From contig NZ_PYGJ01000022.1 of assembly GCF_003014475.1 (NCBI RefSeq), positions 1-61,937 of the forward strand: a stretch of DNA of 61,937 nucleotides, given 5' to 3'. Made by a program: the position numbers and the translations under genes. How positions within the stretch are numbered: position 1 is the stretch's first letter; each line of letters begins with the position of its first letter. The stretch comes from Shimia abyssi (GTDB taxonomy: Bacteria > Pseudomonadota > Alphaproteobacteria > Rhodobacterales > Rhodobacteraceae). The notes under the pieces are model-generated. The model did not search any database. It was not told the DNA's origin and saw nothing but the letters and a program-made list of their open reading frames with translations. Of the stretch, positions 33,683 through 43,922 are shown in pieces.

Positions 33683-33756
33683 GCATTTGCCACTTTCCTA
33701 GGACTGGCCACGCCATTACACCAACAACCAGTTGCATTTCACAAAAAGGCACCGCA

Positions 33757-34488
33757 ATGACCGCCCCGATTTATGCCATTGGCGACATCCATGGCCATCT
33801 CGACAAACTGCAAGACGTGCTCGCCCGCATCGAACGTGACGGCGGCCCCGATGCTCAGGTGGTTTTCCTCGGCGATCTGGTCGACCGTGGCCCCAACAGC
33901 CGCGAAGTGATCGAGCTGGTGATGAATGGCATCAAAAACGGGCGCAACTGGATCGCAATCAAGGGCAACCATGACCGAATGATGGCTTACTGGCTTCAAG
34001 GCCCCGCTCCCGATCCGCAGATGCTTGTAGGCTATCATTGGCTGCACGAACGCATTGGCGGCATCGAAACGCTGACTTCTTATGGGATCGAGATTACAGA
34101 CACGGCGCGCTACTACAAAGTGCATCCGCAGGTGCTCGAGGCGGTTCCGCAATCCCACCGCGACTTCCTGATCTCCATGCCGTATTTCCACAAATCCGAA
34201 GACCTGTTGTTTGTGCACGCCGGCATCCGTCCAGGCATTGCCCTTATGGATCAATCCAATGATGACCTGTGTTGGATACGACGGGATTTCCTCGACTATA
34301 CCAAACCTCACCCATGGCTGGTGGTGCACGGTCACACGCACCGCCGTTCGCCCGAACATCACGGAAACCGAGTCAACCTCGATACCGGTGCAGGCCATGG
34401 CCGCGCCCTGACAGCTGCCGCCTTTGAAGGGCGCGATTGCTGGGTGCTGGGCGAAAACGGTCGCGAGGCCCTGCGCCCCGGCGACTGA
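33757..34488 (+). CDS. Calcineurin-like serine/threonine phosphoesterase
   Basis: A 243-residue metallophosphoesterase. The three metal-binding blocks are complete: GDIHGHLDKL (residues 9-18), GDLVDRGPNS and KGNHDRMM; late His ligands are in FVHAGIRPG and VVHGHTHRR. The pattern is that of the bacterial PrpE/ApaH-like protein phosphatase group. The substrate (phosphoprotein or dinucleoside polyphosphate) cannot be told. It follows serA but is separated by a terminator. Confidence 0.88.
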   Translation: MTAPIYAIGDIHGHLDKLQDVLARIERDGGPDAQVVFLGDLVDRGPNSREVIELVMNGIKNGRNWIAIKGNHDRMMAYWLQGPAPDPQMLVGYHWLHERIGGIETLTSYGIEITDTARYYKVHPQVLEAVPQSHRDFLISMPYFHKSEDLLFVHAGIRPGIALMDQSNDDLCWIRRDFLDYTKPHPWLVVHGHTHRRSPEHHGNRVNLDTGAGHGRALTAAAFEGRDCWVLGENGREALRPGD

Positions 34489-34733
34489 TCTTGGTTCGTG
34501 AGAGCATATGCTACGTCGGCAGCACTCACAGCTACCTTCAACGCGACACAAGTAGATCGAATACTTGTCGCGTTCACGCGCTGCTTCAATAATACAATTC
34601 GCCACTGAGCACTATCACAGCGCGGCAACTCTCCAAAAATCGAAAATGGCAACGACGCGTATCACAACATCAACAACCCGATCGCATCGCTACCCTTAGA
34701 TTGTCTTGATCGGCGATTTCATCCCAAAACCAC

Positions 34734-36254
34734 TTAACTTCTTGAAATAGAACGATTAAAAATATTCGCATATCCTTCCCGAAGCTCCTTTTTTTGTACC
34801 TTGCCCATTGTGTTTCGCGGCAGCTCGGGCACAAAAATGACACGCTTGGGTTGCTTGAATCTAGCTAACACCTCTGCCAACGCACCTGTGATATCCGTCT
34901 CTTCCAACACACCACCATTTGCCACCACAACAGCAACAACAGCCTCGCCGAAATCGGAATGCGGCACGCCAATCACGGCGCTTTCCCTAACTCCCGGCAG
35001 ATCGTCAATCAGCGCCTCCACCTCTTTGGGATAAACGTTGAAACCGCCTGTGATCACAAGATCCTTGCCCCGCCCGACGATGGTCACATATCCGTCCGCA
35101 TCAACCTTGGCCAAGTCTCCGGTGATAAACCATCCATCCGGCAATAGCTCCTCTGCCGTCTTTTCCGGCATCTGCCAATATCCCTGAAACACGTTCGGCC
35201 CGCGCACCTCCAGCACGCCGATGTCTCCGGGTGCAACCAGCTCGCCTTTATCACGAATTCGCGCCTCAACTCCCGGCAGCGGGAACCCAACCGTACCGGC
35301 GCGCCGTTCACCGTCATAGGGGTTAGACATCGACATATTCGTCTCTGTCATCCCATACCTTTCTAGAATGCGATGCCCTGTACGCTTTTCCCATTGCTCG
35401 TGGGTATCCACCAACAATGGCGCAGAGCCTGAGATAAACAGACGTATTTTTTCCGTCAGATTTCGATCCAGCCGGGCATCATCAAGCAGGCGTGTATAGA
35501 ATGTTGGCACCCCCATCAAGCTCGTCGCCCGCGGCATTGCCTCCAGTATCGCATCCGCATCAAACTTTGCCAAAAACACCACTGACGCGCCGGCCAGCAA
35601 AGCAACATTTGTCGCAACAAAAAGCCCGTGCGTGTGAAATATCGGTAGCGCATGGATCAACACATCAGCGTCGGTGAACTTCCAGACATCTCGCAACATT
35701 TCTGAGTTCGACGCCAGATTCCCATGGCTCAGCATCGCACCCTTGGACCGGCCCGTCGTTCCCGAAGTATAAAGGATCGCCGCCAGATCGTCTTCCTTGC
35801 GCTTGATAGGGTCAAACCCATCATGAAGCGCCGCCGCATCGGTCATACTGCCGCCCCCCGCATCATCTAGCGTCATGACTCTCGCACCTTGGGCGATTGC
35901 CGAAATTCCGGTTTCGCGCGCCGGGTCACACACCACAACGCGAGGCGTTGCATCTCCCAAAAAATAGCCCAACTCAGCAGTTGTGTACGCGGTGTTCAGT
36001 GGAAGAAAAACACCACCTGCCATCACTGTTCCTAAATAGAGTTCAATGGCAGCCATCGTCTTTTCCACCTGCACAGCCACCCGATCACCGGGTTCCACGC
36101 CCAGCGCGACCAGAGCTGCTGCCATGCGTTCAGCGCCAGAAAACAGCGCACCGAAACTCACATCCGAACGTCCCGGCACCTGGGCAAAAGTAGCCTCATC
36201 GCGCGCGATTGAGGCCGCGCGCAAACGAGACAAGAGGTGGTTTTGATCGTACAT
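34734..36254 (-). CDS. matB: Malonyl-CoA synthetase-like acyl-CoA ligase
   Basis: A 506-residue AMP-forming acyl-CoA synthetase. The phosphate-binding loop is LYTSGTTGRSKGAMLSHGN, the adenine motif RYGMTETNMS, and the C-terminal hinge DGYVTIVGRGKDLVITGG with the catalytic Lys in RNTMGKVQKKELR. Overall layout and motifs fit MatB, which activates malonate or methylmalonate. I start at ATG 36254. No malonyl-CoA decarboxylase is adjacent, so the malonate assignment rests on sequence pattern only. The 245-base gap 34489-34733 to the phosphoesterase holds nothing I recognise. Confidence 0.78.
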   Translation of the reverse strand: MYDQNHLLSRLRAASIARDEATFAQVPGRSDVSFGALFSGAERMAAALVALGVEPGDRVAVQVEKTMAAIELYLGTVMAGGVFLPLNTAYTTAELGYFLGDATPRVVVCDPARETGISAIAQGARVMTLDDAGGGSMTDAAALHDGFDPIKRKEDDLAAILYTSGTTGRSKGAMLSHGNLASNSEMLRDVWKFTDADVLIHALPIFHTHGLFVATNVALLAGASVVFLAKFDADAILEAMPRATSLMGVPTFYTRLLDDARLDRNLTEKIRLFISGSAPLLVDTHEQWEKRTGHRILERYGMTETNMSMSNPYDGERRAGTVGFPLPGVEARIRDKGELVAPGDIGVLEVRGPNVFQGYWQMPEKTAEELLPDGWFITGDLAKVDADGYVTIVGRGKDLVITGGFNVYPKEVEALIDDLPGVRESAVIGVPHSDFGEAVVAVVVANGGVLEETDITGALAEVLARFKQPKRVIFVPELPRNTMGKVQKKELREGYANIFNRSISRS

Positions 36255-36375
36255 GGCTGGCCTCCGGCATTGGTTGTCAAAGTCATCCATCGCACATATC
36301 CAAAGATCAAGAGGCAGTTTCGCCGCGCCGCTTCACGTGTTAACAACTCGACAATCCCACAAGAAAGGTCACGCG

Positions 36376-37299
36376 ATGAACCCGGTTCGCGGCATTCTCT
36401 TCATGATTCTCGCCGTCGCGCTATTTTCGGTCATGGCCGCATTCATCAAGGCCGCAACGGATCATGTCCCGACGGGCCAGACCGTGTTTTTCCGGTCTTT
36501 GTTCGCACTTCCAATCATTCTGATCTGGTTGGCGCGCCGTGGCGATTTGGCGACCGGGCTAAAGGTAAAAAACCCGATGGGTCACTTTTGGCGCGGCTTT
36601 ATTGGTACAACCGCTATGGCTCTTGGGTTTGCCTCTCTCGGCTATTTACCTCTTCCAGAAGTTACCGCCATTGGTTTCGCCTCTCCGCTGTTAACCGTCG
36701 TTTTTGCGGCCATGTTTCTTGGCGAAACTGTTCGCGCATTTCGCCTGACAGCCGTCGGTATCGGGTTAATCGGTGTTATGATCATTCTCTGGCCACGCCT
36801 AACCATCTTTGGCGGCACAGCGGCCAGCGACGCAGCGACGCTTGGCGTCATGCTGGTCTTGGGATCTGCCGTATTCAAGGCGTTAGCTCAAATTCACATC
36901 CGCAAACTCACTCAGACCGAGGAAACATCGGCCATCGTTTTTTACTTTTCGCTTACGGCCACCGGGCTGTCTCTGCTCACGTTGCCATTTGGCTGGGTTA
37001 TTCCGACTGCACAAGAATGGGCCCTTTTGATTGGAGCTGGTCTTGTCGGTGGTGTGGCTCAGATATTCCTTACATCGAGCTACAAGTTTGCGCCCGCTTC
37101 ACTCGTCGCGCCTTTTGATTATTCCGCGATGCTTTTTGCGTTAGTCATTGGCTATGTATGGTTCGACGAAGTGCCAACGATTATCATGCTGACCGGTGCC
37201 GCAGTCATCATTTTTGCAGGCGTTCTGATCATCTGGCGCGAACGACAGCTCGGGCTCAAACGCGGCAAAGCGCGCCCTGGTGTCACTCCGCAAGGCTGA
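36376..37299 (+). CDS. EamA/DMT-family transporter
   Basis: A 307-residue inner-membrane protein with ten predicted hydrophobic segments arranged as two EamA repeats (FMILAVALFSVMAAFIKAA at the start, and ALLIGAGLVGGVAQIFLTSS in the second half). Such proteins export amino acids or other metabolites; the substrate is unknown. I start at ATG 36376 after AAAGG. An upstream in-frame start would add 41 hydrophilic residues that overlap the divergent matB start. The 3' end overlaps the convergent LysR gene by 17 bases. Confidence 0.88.
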   Translation: MNPVRGILFMILAVALFSVMAAFIKAATDHVPTGQTVFFRSLFALPIILIWLARRGDLATGLKVKNPMGHFWRGFIGTTAMALGFASLGYLPLPEVTAIGFASPLLTVVFAAMFLGETVRAFRLTAVGIGLIGVMIILWPRLTIFGGTAASDAATLGVMLVLGSAVFKALAQIHIRKLTQTEETSAIVFYFSLTATGLSLLTLPFGWVIPTAQEWALLIGAGLVGGVAQIFLTSSYKFAPASLVAPFDYSAMLFALVIGYVWFDEVPTIIMLTGAAVIIFAGVLIIWRERQLGLKRGKARPGVTPQG

Positions 37300-38200
37300 T
37301 CTGAGCTTCTTCCAGAATCCATTCTCGCACGCGCTCCGCCTGCGGAATCAGACCTGTACTGCGCGACCACACCAGATAAAATCCCGCGCCAGTGGACCAA
37401 CTCCATTCCTGTTTGGCCGCCAGCAATCCTTGGGCAATCAGCTCCTGTGTGACGTGTTTCCATCCAAAGGCAAACCCTTCGCCAGCGATCGCGGCCTGTA
37501 ACACCAGGGCGTAATCATTCAGCCTAAGACCCGCTTTGGGTTCCCGATCCCGCACGTCATGATGCGCGAACCACTGCCCCCAGGTTGGACGTTCGCGCAC
37601 GGGTTCCTCAAGATGGATCAACCGCTCGTGCAATAGGTTGGGCACAGTCTGAAGATTTGCTGCGGACGCCATCACTCGCGGGCTGGCGATCGGGTAGATG
37701 ACCTCATGGGCGATCAGTGCTGAATAGCAATCTTCCCAGTCACCATAACCACGCCGCACCCCAAGGCTGATCCCTTCGGCGTCAATGTTGGGTTCAAGAT
37801 CACTGGTTTGCAAACGTAAATCCAGATCAGGGTGATCCTCGTGTAGCTTTTGCAGTCGCGGCACCATCCAGTAATAGGCAAACGCCGTGGATACAGATAA
37901 CGTGACGTGATCGTTCTGACCCCTTTGATGCACTGCTCGCGCCGACGCCAGAATGCGCTCAAGCGCAAGGGAGACATCGGAAAATAGCCTTTCCCCCGCT
38001 CTTGTTAGCCGGACTTGTCGGTGCGTGCGTTGGAACAATTGCACGCCCAGAGACTGTTCCATCTGGCGAATTGCGGCACTCACGGCGGGTTGTTGAACAT
38101 TTAGTTCCCCGGCTGCGTGCGTAAACGAGCCATGCCTTGCGGCGGCTTCAAAAAAAATTAGGTGGCGAGGTGATGTGACCAGTTTCCAGAGTTCTTGCAT
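37283..38200 (-). CDS. LysR-family regulator, GcvA-like
   Basis: A 305-residue LysR-type regulator. The N-terminal winged HTH has HLIFFEAAARHGSFTHAAGELNVQQPAVSAAIRQME. The effector-binding domain (about 95-295) is of the GcvA-like subgroup (LGVRRGYGDW; GQGFAFGW-like AGEGFAFGWKHV). It is divergent from the mttB-like operon with 94 bases between, so that operon is its most likely target. An ATCC...GGAT inverted arrangement (about 38213-38238) in the gap is a possible site. Confidence 0.88.
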   Translation of the reverse strand: MQELWKLVTSPRHLIFFEAAARHGSFTHAAGELNVQQPAVSAAIRQMEQSLGVQLFQRTHRQVRLTRAGERLFSDVSLALERILASARAVHQRGQNDHVTLSVSTAFAYYWMVPRLQKLHEDHPDLDLRLQTSDLEPNIDAEGISLGVRRGYGDWEDCYSALIAHEVIYPIASPRVMASAANLQTVPNLLHERLIHLEEPVRERPTWGQWFAHHDVRDREPKAGLRLNDYALVLQAAIAGEGFAFGWKHVTQELIAQGLLAAKQEWSWSTGAGFYLVWSRSTGLIPQAERVREWILEEAQISLAE

Positions 38201-38294
38201 AACCTGTGCTTATCCAAACCACTGAAATATTCAAGGATCACAACCTGAAAAAACAACATTAACCTTTGCCAACCACCTAAAATCGGAGTCACTC

Positions 38295-39812
38295 ATGGCC
38301 AGACGCGCACGCGCCGCACGCAATCGTTCCGCCCCGACGGGCGTCCCTGCTTCGCCGCATATCCAACGTGTGTTGCCCTTTTTCGATCCACTCGATGCAG
38401 AGCAGATCGAAAGGCTCGAAGCGCTGGTCGACTGGATTTTTCAAGATGTTGGAATAGCCTTCCGCGACGACCCAGAAGCGCTGCGGATCTGGAAGGAGGC
38501 CGGCGCTTCAATCGAAGGCGACATTGTACGTATGCCTGCCGATCAGGTTCGCGCATTGTGCGAAACCGCACCTTCACAATTCACCCAGCTGGCCCGCAAC
38601 CCCGAACGCTCTGTCACCATCGGTGGTACAAATCAGGTGTTTGCTCCAATCTACGGCGCACCGTTTGTGCGCGACGTCGAAGGCGGCAGGCGCTATGGCG
38701 ACATGGACAGCTTTGAAAAGCTGGTCAAACTTGCCTACATGCACCCCAATTTGCACCATACCGGTCTGGTAATCTGCGAGCCTTGCGACGTCCCGGTCAG
38801 CAAACGCCACCTCGATATGGTCTATACGCACATGACCTGTTCGGACAAACCTCATCTTGGTGCGATTACCGAGATGAGCCGCGCGCAGGATAGTGTCGAT
38901 ATGGCCGAAATCCTGCACGGCGCGGATGTGATGGAACATAATTGCGTCATCATGGGCAACGTAAACACCAACTCGCCGCTGCTGGTCGACAAGGTGGTGA
39001 GCGAAGCGATCCGCACCTATTGCGGGCGCAATCAGGGCATCGTCGTTGTACCCTTTATTCTAACTGGCGCCATGGGACCTGTCAGCACCGCCGCCAGCGT
39101 CGCACAGGCTATGGCTGAAGCGATGATGTGTTGCGCGTTTTCGCAGCTTGTGCGCCCCGGCGCGCCGTTTATCCTTGGCAACTTCCTCTCCTCGATGTCC
39201 CTGAAATCCGGTGCACCCACTTTTGGCATGCCCGAGCCAGTGATCTCTAACTACGCCATTGGCCAGTTGGCCCGCCGCGCAGGCCTGCCGTTGCGCTGTG
39301 GCGGATCACTGACTGCATCCAAGATCGAAGACGCCCAAGCAGCATATGAAAGCGCGGACTCGATGCATTCTACCATGCTGGCCGGCGCTAACTTTGTCCT
39401 GCATTCGGCAGGCTGGATGGAAGGCGGACTTGTCACCGGATTCGAAAAGCTGATCATGGATGCCGACCGTCTGGGCAGCTACCAAAAGGTGCTGTCACAA
39501 GGGCTGGACACCAGCGAAGACGCCTTTGCACGTGACGCATACGGCGAAGTTGCCCCCGGCGGCCACTTTCTTGGCTCGGCTCACACCATGCGCAATTACC
39601 AGACCGCCTTCTATGAACCCAAACTCTCGGACAGCGAAAATGTCGAAAGCTGGGAAGAGGGCGGGTCCAAAGACATGCGCCAGCGCGCATTCACACGTTG
39701 GAATGAGATGTTGGCACAATACGAGCCGCCGCCGATGGACATCGCAAAAAAGGAAGAGCTTCAGGCTTATGTTGCCCGTCGCAAGGAAGAGCTGCCAGAC
39801 GCCTGGTACTAA
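38295..39812 (+). CDS. Trimethylamine methyltransferase (MttB)-like protein without pyrrolysine
   Basis: A 505-residue protein of the MTTB family (PF06253). The frame has no internal amber codon, so it is the non-pyrrolysine type. Members of this type move a methyl group from a quaternary amine such as glycine betaine to a corrinoid protein. The C-terminal region WNEMLAQYEPPPMD is typical. ATG 38295 follows GGAG. No corrinoid-binding protein is encoded in the window, so the methyl acceptor is unknown. The next gene, a dimethylglycine/sarcosine dehydrogenase-like enzyme, suggests demethylation of betaine or a related N-methyl amine. Confidence 0.88.
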   Translation: MARRARAARNRSAPTGVPASPHIQRVLPFFDPLDAEQIERLEALVDWIFQDVGIAFRDDPEALRIWKEAGASIEGDIVRMPADQVRALCETAPSQFTQLARNPERSVTIGGTNQVFAPIYGAPFVRDVEGGRRYGDMDSFEKLVKLAYMHPNLHHTGLVICEPCDVPVSKRHLDMVYTHMTCSDKPHLGAITEMSRAQDSVDMAEILHGADVMEHNCVIMGNVNTNSPLLVDKVVSEAIRTYCGRNQGIVVVPFILTGAMGPVSTAASVAQAMAEAMMCCAFSQLVRPGAPFILGNFLSSMSLKSGAPTFGMPEPVISNYAIGQLARRAGLPLRCGGSLTASKIEDAQAAYESADSMHSTMLAGANFVLHSAGWMEGGLVTGFEKLIMDADRLGSYQKVLSQGLDTSEDAFARDAYGEVAPGGHFLGSAHTMRNYQTAFYEPKLSDSENVESWEEGGSKDMRQRAFTRWNEMLAQYEPPPMDIAKKEELQAYVARRKEELPDAWY

Positions 39813-39882
39813 ACCATTTCGTGCCCGTGCACCTGTCTGCGGCGCGAGTACTTATTAGATAATGAAAGCAGGGGTTCGACTC

Positions 39883-42351
39883 ATGCCCGAGATTCAAAAA
39901 GACGAAACATCCACCGGCAAGCAATTGCCATCCCATGCCAAAGTTGTCGTCATAGGTGGCGGCGTTGTAGGCTGTTCCATCCTGTTCCACTTGGCCAAAT
40001 TCGGCTGGAAGGATGCCGTTCTGCTCGAGCGTGACGAGTTGACATCCGGCTCGTCTTGGCATGCCGCTGGTCAGATTCACACGATCAGCTCCGATCCCAA
40101 TATCTCACGCCTTCAGAGCTATACTATCGATCTCTATAAAGAGATCGAGGAAACCTCGGGCCATTCGGTCGGCCTGCACATCACCGGCGGGTTCTACGCA
40201 GCGTCGACAAAAGAATGGTATGACTACCTCAAGCGCGAGCGTTCGAAAGCGCGCTATATGGGTCTGCATCAAGAATTTATCTCGCCACAGGAATTGGCCG
40301 AGCGGCACCCGCTAATTGATCCCAAACACTATTACGCCGCCCTCTGGGACGATCAGGATGGCGATCTTGATCCGTCCGGCGCGACCTATGCGTTCGCCAA
40401 ATCGGCGCGTGTACATGGCGCGCAATACTTCACCCATTGTGGCGTGACCGACATGAAACAGCGCCCCGATGGCAGCTGGGATCTGACCACCCCCAAAGGT
40501 AATATCAACGCTGAACATGTGGTGAATTGCGGTGGTCTCTGGGCGCGTGAGGTCGGCCATATGTCAGGCATTCACCTGCCCGTGCAGCCGATGGAACACC
40601 ATTATCTGATCACCGACAAGATCCCGATGATCGCGGATCGTATGGAGAGCATGGGCGAGGCAGGCCGCCTGCCCGCCGGGATCGACTACGAAGCTAACAT
40701 CTATTTCCGCCAGGAACGCCACGGCATGTTGCTGGGCACCTATGAACCAAAATCGACCCCATGGAAAGTGGATGGCACCCCTTGGGATTTCGGCCACGAG
40801 CTGTTGCAGCCAGACCTCGATCGCATTGCCGACCGGTTGGAAATGTCCTTTGAGCGCATTCCCGCGATTGGCGAGTCCGGCATCAAAGACATGATCAACG
40901 GCCCTTTCACCTTTGGTCCCGATGGCAATCCGATGATTGGCCCGGTTCCAGGCATGAAAAACTACTGGGTTGCCGTGGGCGTTATGGCAGGGTTCTGTCA
41001 AGGCGGCGGTGTAGGCCTGACCATGGCCGAGTGGATGATCGACGGCGAGCCTTCGATAGATGTCTGGGCCATGGATGTCGCGCGCTTTGGCGAGTTCGCA
41101 ACACCCGACTGGGGCACCGTTAAATCGTCGGAAAACTACGAACGTCGGTTTGTGATGACCTTCCCCAACGAGACATTGCCCAAGGGCCGGTTGCAAAAAA
41201 CCACGGCACTCTATGATCGGCTCATTGCCAAAGGCGCCGTGATGGATCAGGGCTTTGGCCTTGAGAATGCGCAGTGGTTTGCAGACGACGCCAAGGATGC
41301 ACATGAAGTGCCCACATTTGAGCGCAACCGCTCGTTTGACTATGTCAAACGCGAGGTCGAGGCAGTTCGCAATGCTGTGGGTGGTATCGAGATCGCAAAC
41401 TTTGCCAAGCACGAGTTCAAGGGTGCTGGTGCGCGCGCCTATCTAGACTCTATTCTTGCCGGATACGTCCCGAAACCCGGTCGATTGACGCTGACGCCTA
41501 TGCTGACCGAAAAGGGTCGGCTCTATGGCGACCTGACTGTCGCATGTTTGGCCGAAGACCACTTTATGCTGTTCGGATCAGGTGCCATGCAGGAGGCGCA
41601 CCGTCGTTGGTTCGAAAAGGATCTACCTGCGGATGCGACCTATGAGAACGTTTCTGATGATTGGCACGGCGTTGCTCTTTCTGGTCCAATGTCACGCGAG
41701 CTGCTGGCACGCCTGACCCGCGACGATGTTTCCGCCGAAGCGTTCAAGTTCCGCGACTTGCACCAAACCTTTGTGGGCGGCGTACCTGTGATCCTGAACC
41801 GGATATCCTTTTCGGGAGAGCTAGGGTATGAAATCTACTGCAAGCCGCAATACCTTTTGCGTCTGGCCGAGAGCATCGAAGACGCAGGTGCCGACCTAGG
41901 TTACCGCTGGTATGGTGCAAGGGCGCTGATGTCGATGCGTCTAGAAAAGGGCTGGGGTGTCTGGACGCTTGAGTTCCGTCCTGACTTCAACGCGGTTGAA
42001 AGCGGCATGGACGCGTTCATCAATTGGAAAAAGGACTTTGTTGGAAAGGCGGCAACCGAAGCGTTCCGCGACAGTGGGGTGAAACAAAAGCTCGTCACAA
42101 TGACAATTGACGTTGACGGCATCGACGTGTCCGGCGACGAGGCGATCCTCAAAGATGGCGAAGCCGTTGGCTACGTCTCCTCGGGTGGGTATGGCCATCG
42201 CGCTGGCGCATCAATGGCGATGGGTTACGTCTCCGCAGACAACGCCGCGCCGGGCTCTCAGTTACAGGTCGAAATTCTGGGCGAGTTCTATCAAGCTAAC
42301 GTACTTGGCGCGCCTGCATATGACGCCAATGGCGCAAATATGCGCGCTTGA
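39883..42351 (+). CDS. FAD-dependent dimethylglycine/sarcosine dehydrogenase with GcvT domain
   Basis: An 822-residue two-part enzyme. The N-terminal DAO domain has the FAD motif VVVIGGGVVGCSILFHL (about 22-38) and SSWHAAGQ, whose His is the covalent flavin attachment site in the DMGDH family. The C-terminal GcvT-like tetrahydrofolate domain (about 420-815) contains SFSGELGYEIYCKPQYLLRL and ALMSMRLEKGWGVWTLEFRPD. Such enzymes oxidise N-methyl groups and pass formaldehyde to tetrahydrofolate. I start at ATG 39883 after AGGGG; an in-frame ATG at 39862 is less well placed. It is 70 bases after the mttB-like gene. Confidence 0.9.
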   Translation: MPEIQKDETSTGKQLPSHAKVVVIGGGVVGCSILFHLAKFGWKDAVLLERDELTSGSSWHAAGQIHTISSDPNISRLQSYTIDLYKEIEETSGHSVGLHITGGFYAASTKEWYDYLKRERSKARYMGLHQEFISPQELAERHPLIDPKHYYAALWDDQDGDLDPSGATYAFAKSARVHGAQYFTHCGVTDMKQRPDGSWDLTTPKGNINAEHVVNCGGLWAREVGHMSGIHLPVQPMEHHYLITDKIPMIADRMESMGEAGRLPAGIDYEANIYFRQERHGMLLGTYEPKSTPWKVDGTPWDFGHELLQPDLDRIADRLEMSFERIPAIGESGIKDMINGPFTFGPDGNPMIGPVPGMKNYWVAVGVMAGFCQGGGVGLTMAEWMIDGEPSIDVWAMDVARFGEFATPDWGTVKSSENYERRFVMTFPNETLPKGRLQKTTALYDRLIAKGAVMDQGFGLENAQWFADDAKDAHEVPTFERNRSFDYVKREVEAVRNAVGGIEIANFAKHEFKGAGARAYLDSILAGYVPKPGRLTLTPMLTEKGRLYGDLTVACLAEDHFMLFGSGAMQEAHRRWFEKDLPADATYENVSDDWHGVALSGPMSRELLARLTRDDVSAEAFKFRDLHQTFVGGVPVILNRISFSGELGYEIYCKPQYLLRLAESIEDAGADLGYRWYGARALMSMRLEKGWGVWTLEFRPDFNAVESGMDAFINWKKDFVGKAATEAFRDSGVKQKLVTMTIDVDGIDVSGDEAILKDGEAVGYVSSGGYGHRAGASMAMGYVSADNAAPGSQLQVEILGEFYQANVLGAPAYDANGANMRA

Positions 42352-42361
42352 GGACGATCAA

Positions 42362-43396
42362 GTGACACGCCCTTTCGATCTACCTCGTGCGACGGTGCAA
42401 CCAGCCTGTCTGGCTGCACCGCAACGCTATGTTTTCTTACTATTGTCCGAGTTTTCCCAAGTGAGCTTCTCCTGCGCGGTCGAAGCGCTGCGTGTCGCAA
42501 ACGGGCACGACGGCAAACGTCATTTTTCCTGGGAGATCCTGAGCTCTGATGGCGAGCCCGTCGCCGCCTCAAATGGTCTTAAAAGCGTTGTAGACGGCCC
42601 GATGACCGATCTTCATCGCCAAGACACACTTGTGGTGTGCGGCGGGGATAACGTCGCCCAACACAGCACCAACAAAATATTGAGCTGGGTTCGAACCCAA
42701 GCCCGACGTGGCGTTCGTGTTGGCGGCGTTTCAAGTGCCGCAATCACCTTGGCCATGGCCGGACTGCTTAACGGGCGTACCGCCACCGTGCACTGGGACT
42801 TTCACAATGCAATGCTGGAGAGTTTTCCTGGCATTGATCTGCAAGATGTGGTTTTTGCAGTCGACGATCAGCGCTTTACATGCGCTGGTGGCGCAGCTTC
42901 CATAGACTTGATGCTCTGTTTGATCGAACAGGACCATGGGCGCAATCTGGCCAATCACGTTGCCGAGAAATTGGTCTACAACGCACCACGTAACCCTCAT
43001 CATTCCCAGCGCTTATCGATGCAATTACGCTCCGGGGCGCGTAACACAAAGCTATGCGAAGCCATCGATATCATGAACGACAACCTCGAATCTCCGCTGA
43101 CACCAGGCGAGATTGCAGAAATTGTCGGTCTCTCGTCTCGTCAACTAGAGAGATTGTTCCGAAAACACTTACATACTACGCCCAAATCGCATTACACCTC
43201 TCTTCGCTTACGCAAGGCGCGCGACCTGATATTCCAGACAAACATGAAATTGTCGGAGATCAGTTTCGCCTGTGGTTTCAGTTCGCAAACCCACTTTTCC
43301 AAGTGTTATCGCGCTTTCTTCGGTATTTCTCCGAGCCGCGACGATGGTCGATTCGAAGCCGCATCTGCAAACCGCGGTTCATTCACCATAGCTTGA
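42362..43396 (+). CDS. GlxA-type AraC-family regulator with DJ-1/PfpI domain
   Basis: A 344-residue regulator. Residues about 18-190 form a DJ-1/PfpI-like domain ([50 protein letters not shown]) and the last 100 residues hold two AraC helix-turn-helix motifs ([49 protein letters not shown]). Glycine betaine regulators such as GbdR share this layout. The start is GTG 42362, placed 7 bases after GAGG, and lies 10 bases past the dehydrogenase stop. The frame is open further upstream, but inside the dehydrogenase gene. Confidence 0.88.
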   Translation: MTRPFDLPRATVQPACLAAPQRYVFLLLSEFSQVSFSCAVEALRVANGHDGKRHFSWEILSSDGEPVAASNGLKSVVDGPMTDLHRQDTLVVCGGDNVAQHSTNKILSWVRTQARRGVRVGGVSSAAITLAMAGLLNGRTATVHWDFHNAMLESFPGIDLQDVVFAVDDQRFTCAGGAASIDLMLCLIEQDHGRNLANHVAEKLVYNAPRNPHHSQRLSMQLRSGARNTKLCEAIDIMNDNLESPLTPGEIAEIVGLSSRQLERLFRKHLHTTPKSHYTSLRLRKARDLIFQTNMKLSEISFACGFSSQTHFSKCYRAFFGISPSRDDGRFEAASANRGSFTIA

Positions 43397-43472
43397 TCCA
43401 CTTGCGCCAACCCTTTTCAATTCCGCGCAGATGCCCATATTGCAGAGGAACAAGAAGAGGGGAAACGCACCC

Positions 43473-43922
43473 ATGACCAAGTACACCAAGAACCCGGACG
43501 TCATTGCCACCCTGACGGACGAGCAATTCTGGGTCACCCAGGAGAGCGGAACTGAGCGCCCGGGTACGGGCAAGCTTCTCAATAACAAGCAGCCCGGAAT
43601 CTATGTCGATATCGTCTCGGGCGAGCCGTTGTTTGCCAGTGCGGACAAATATGAATCAGGATGTGGCTGGCCCAGCTTTACCAAACCGATCACAGCGGCC
43701 CATGTGACCGAGCACCATGACGCGACACATGGTATGATCCGGGTTGAGGTCCGCTCGACCCACGGCGATAGCCACCTTGGCCATGTGTTCACAGATGGGC
43801 CGCCTGATCAGGGCGGACTGCGTTATTGCATCAATTCTGCATCCTTGCGCTTTGTACATCGCGACGACATGGAAAACGAAGGATATGGCGAATTTATTGA
43901 TCAGGTGGAGGACGTAACATGA
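43473..43922 (+). CDS. msrB: Peptide-methionine (R)-S-oxide reductase
   Basis: A 149-residue MsrB. Conserved blocks are [18 protein letters not shown] and the catalytic Cys in [11 protein letters not shown]. The two CxxC zinc motifs of zinc-type MsrB proteins are missing ([15 protein letters not shown]), so it is the zinc-free form. ATG 43473 follows GAGGGGAAA. Its stop overlaps the msrA start by 4 bases (ATGA). Confidence 0.95.
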   Translation: MTKYTKNPDVIATLTDEQFWVTQESGTERPGTGKLLNNKQPGIYVDIVSGEPLFASADKYESGCGWPSFTKPITAAHVTEHHDATHGMIRVEVRSTHGDSHLGHVFTDGPPDQGGLRYCINSASLRFVHRDDMENEGYGEFIDQVEDVT

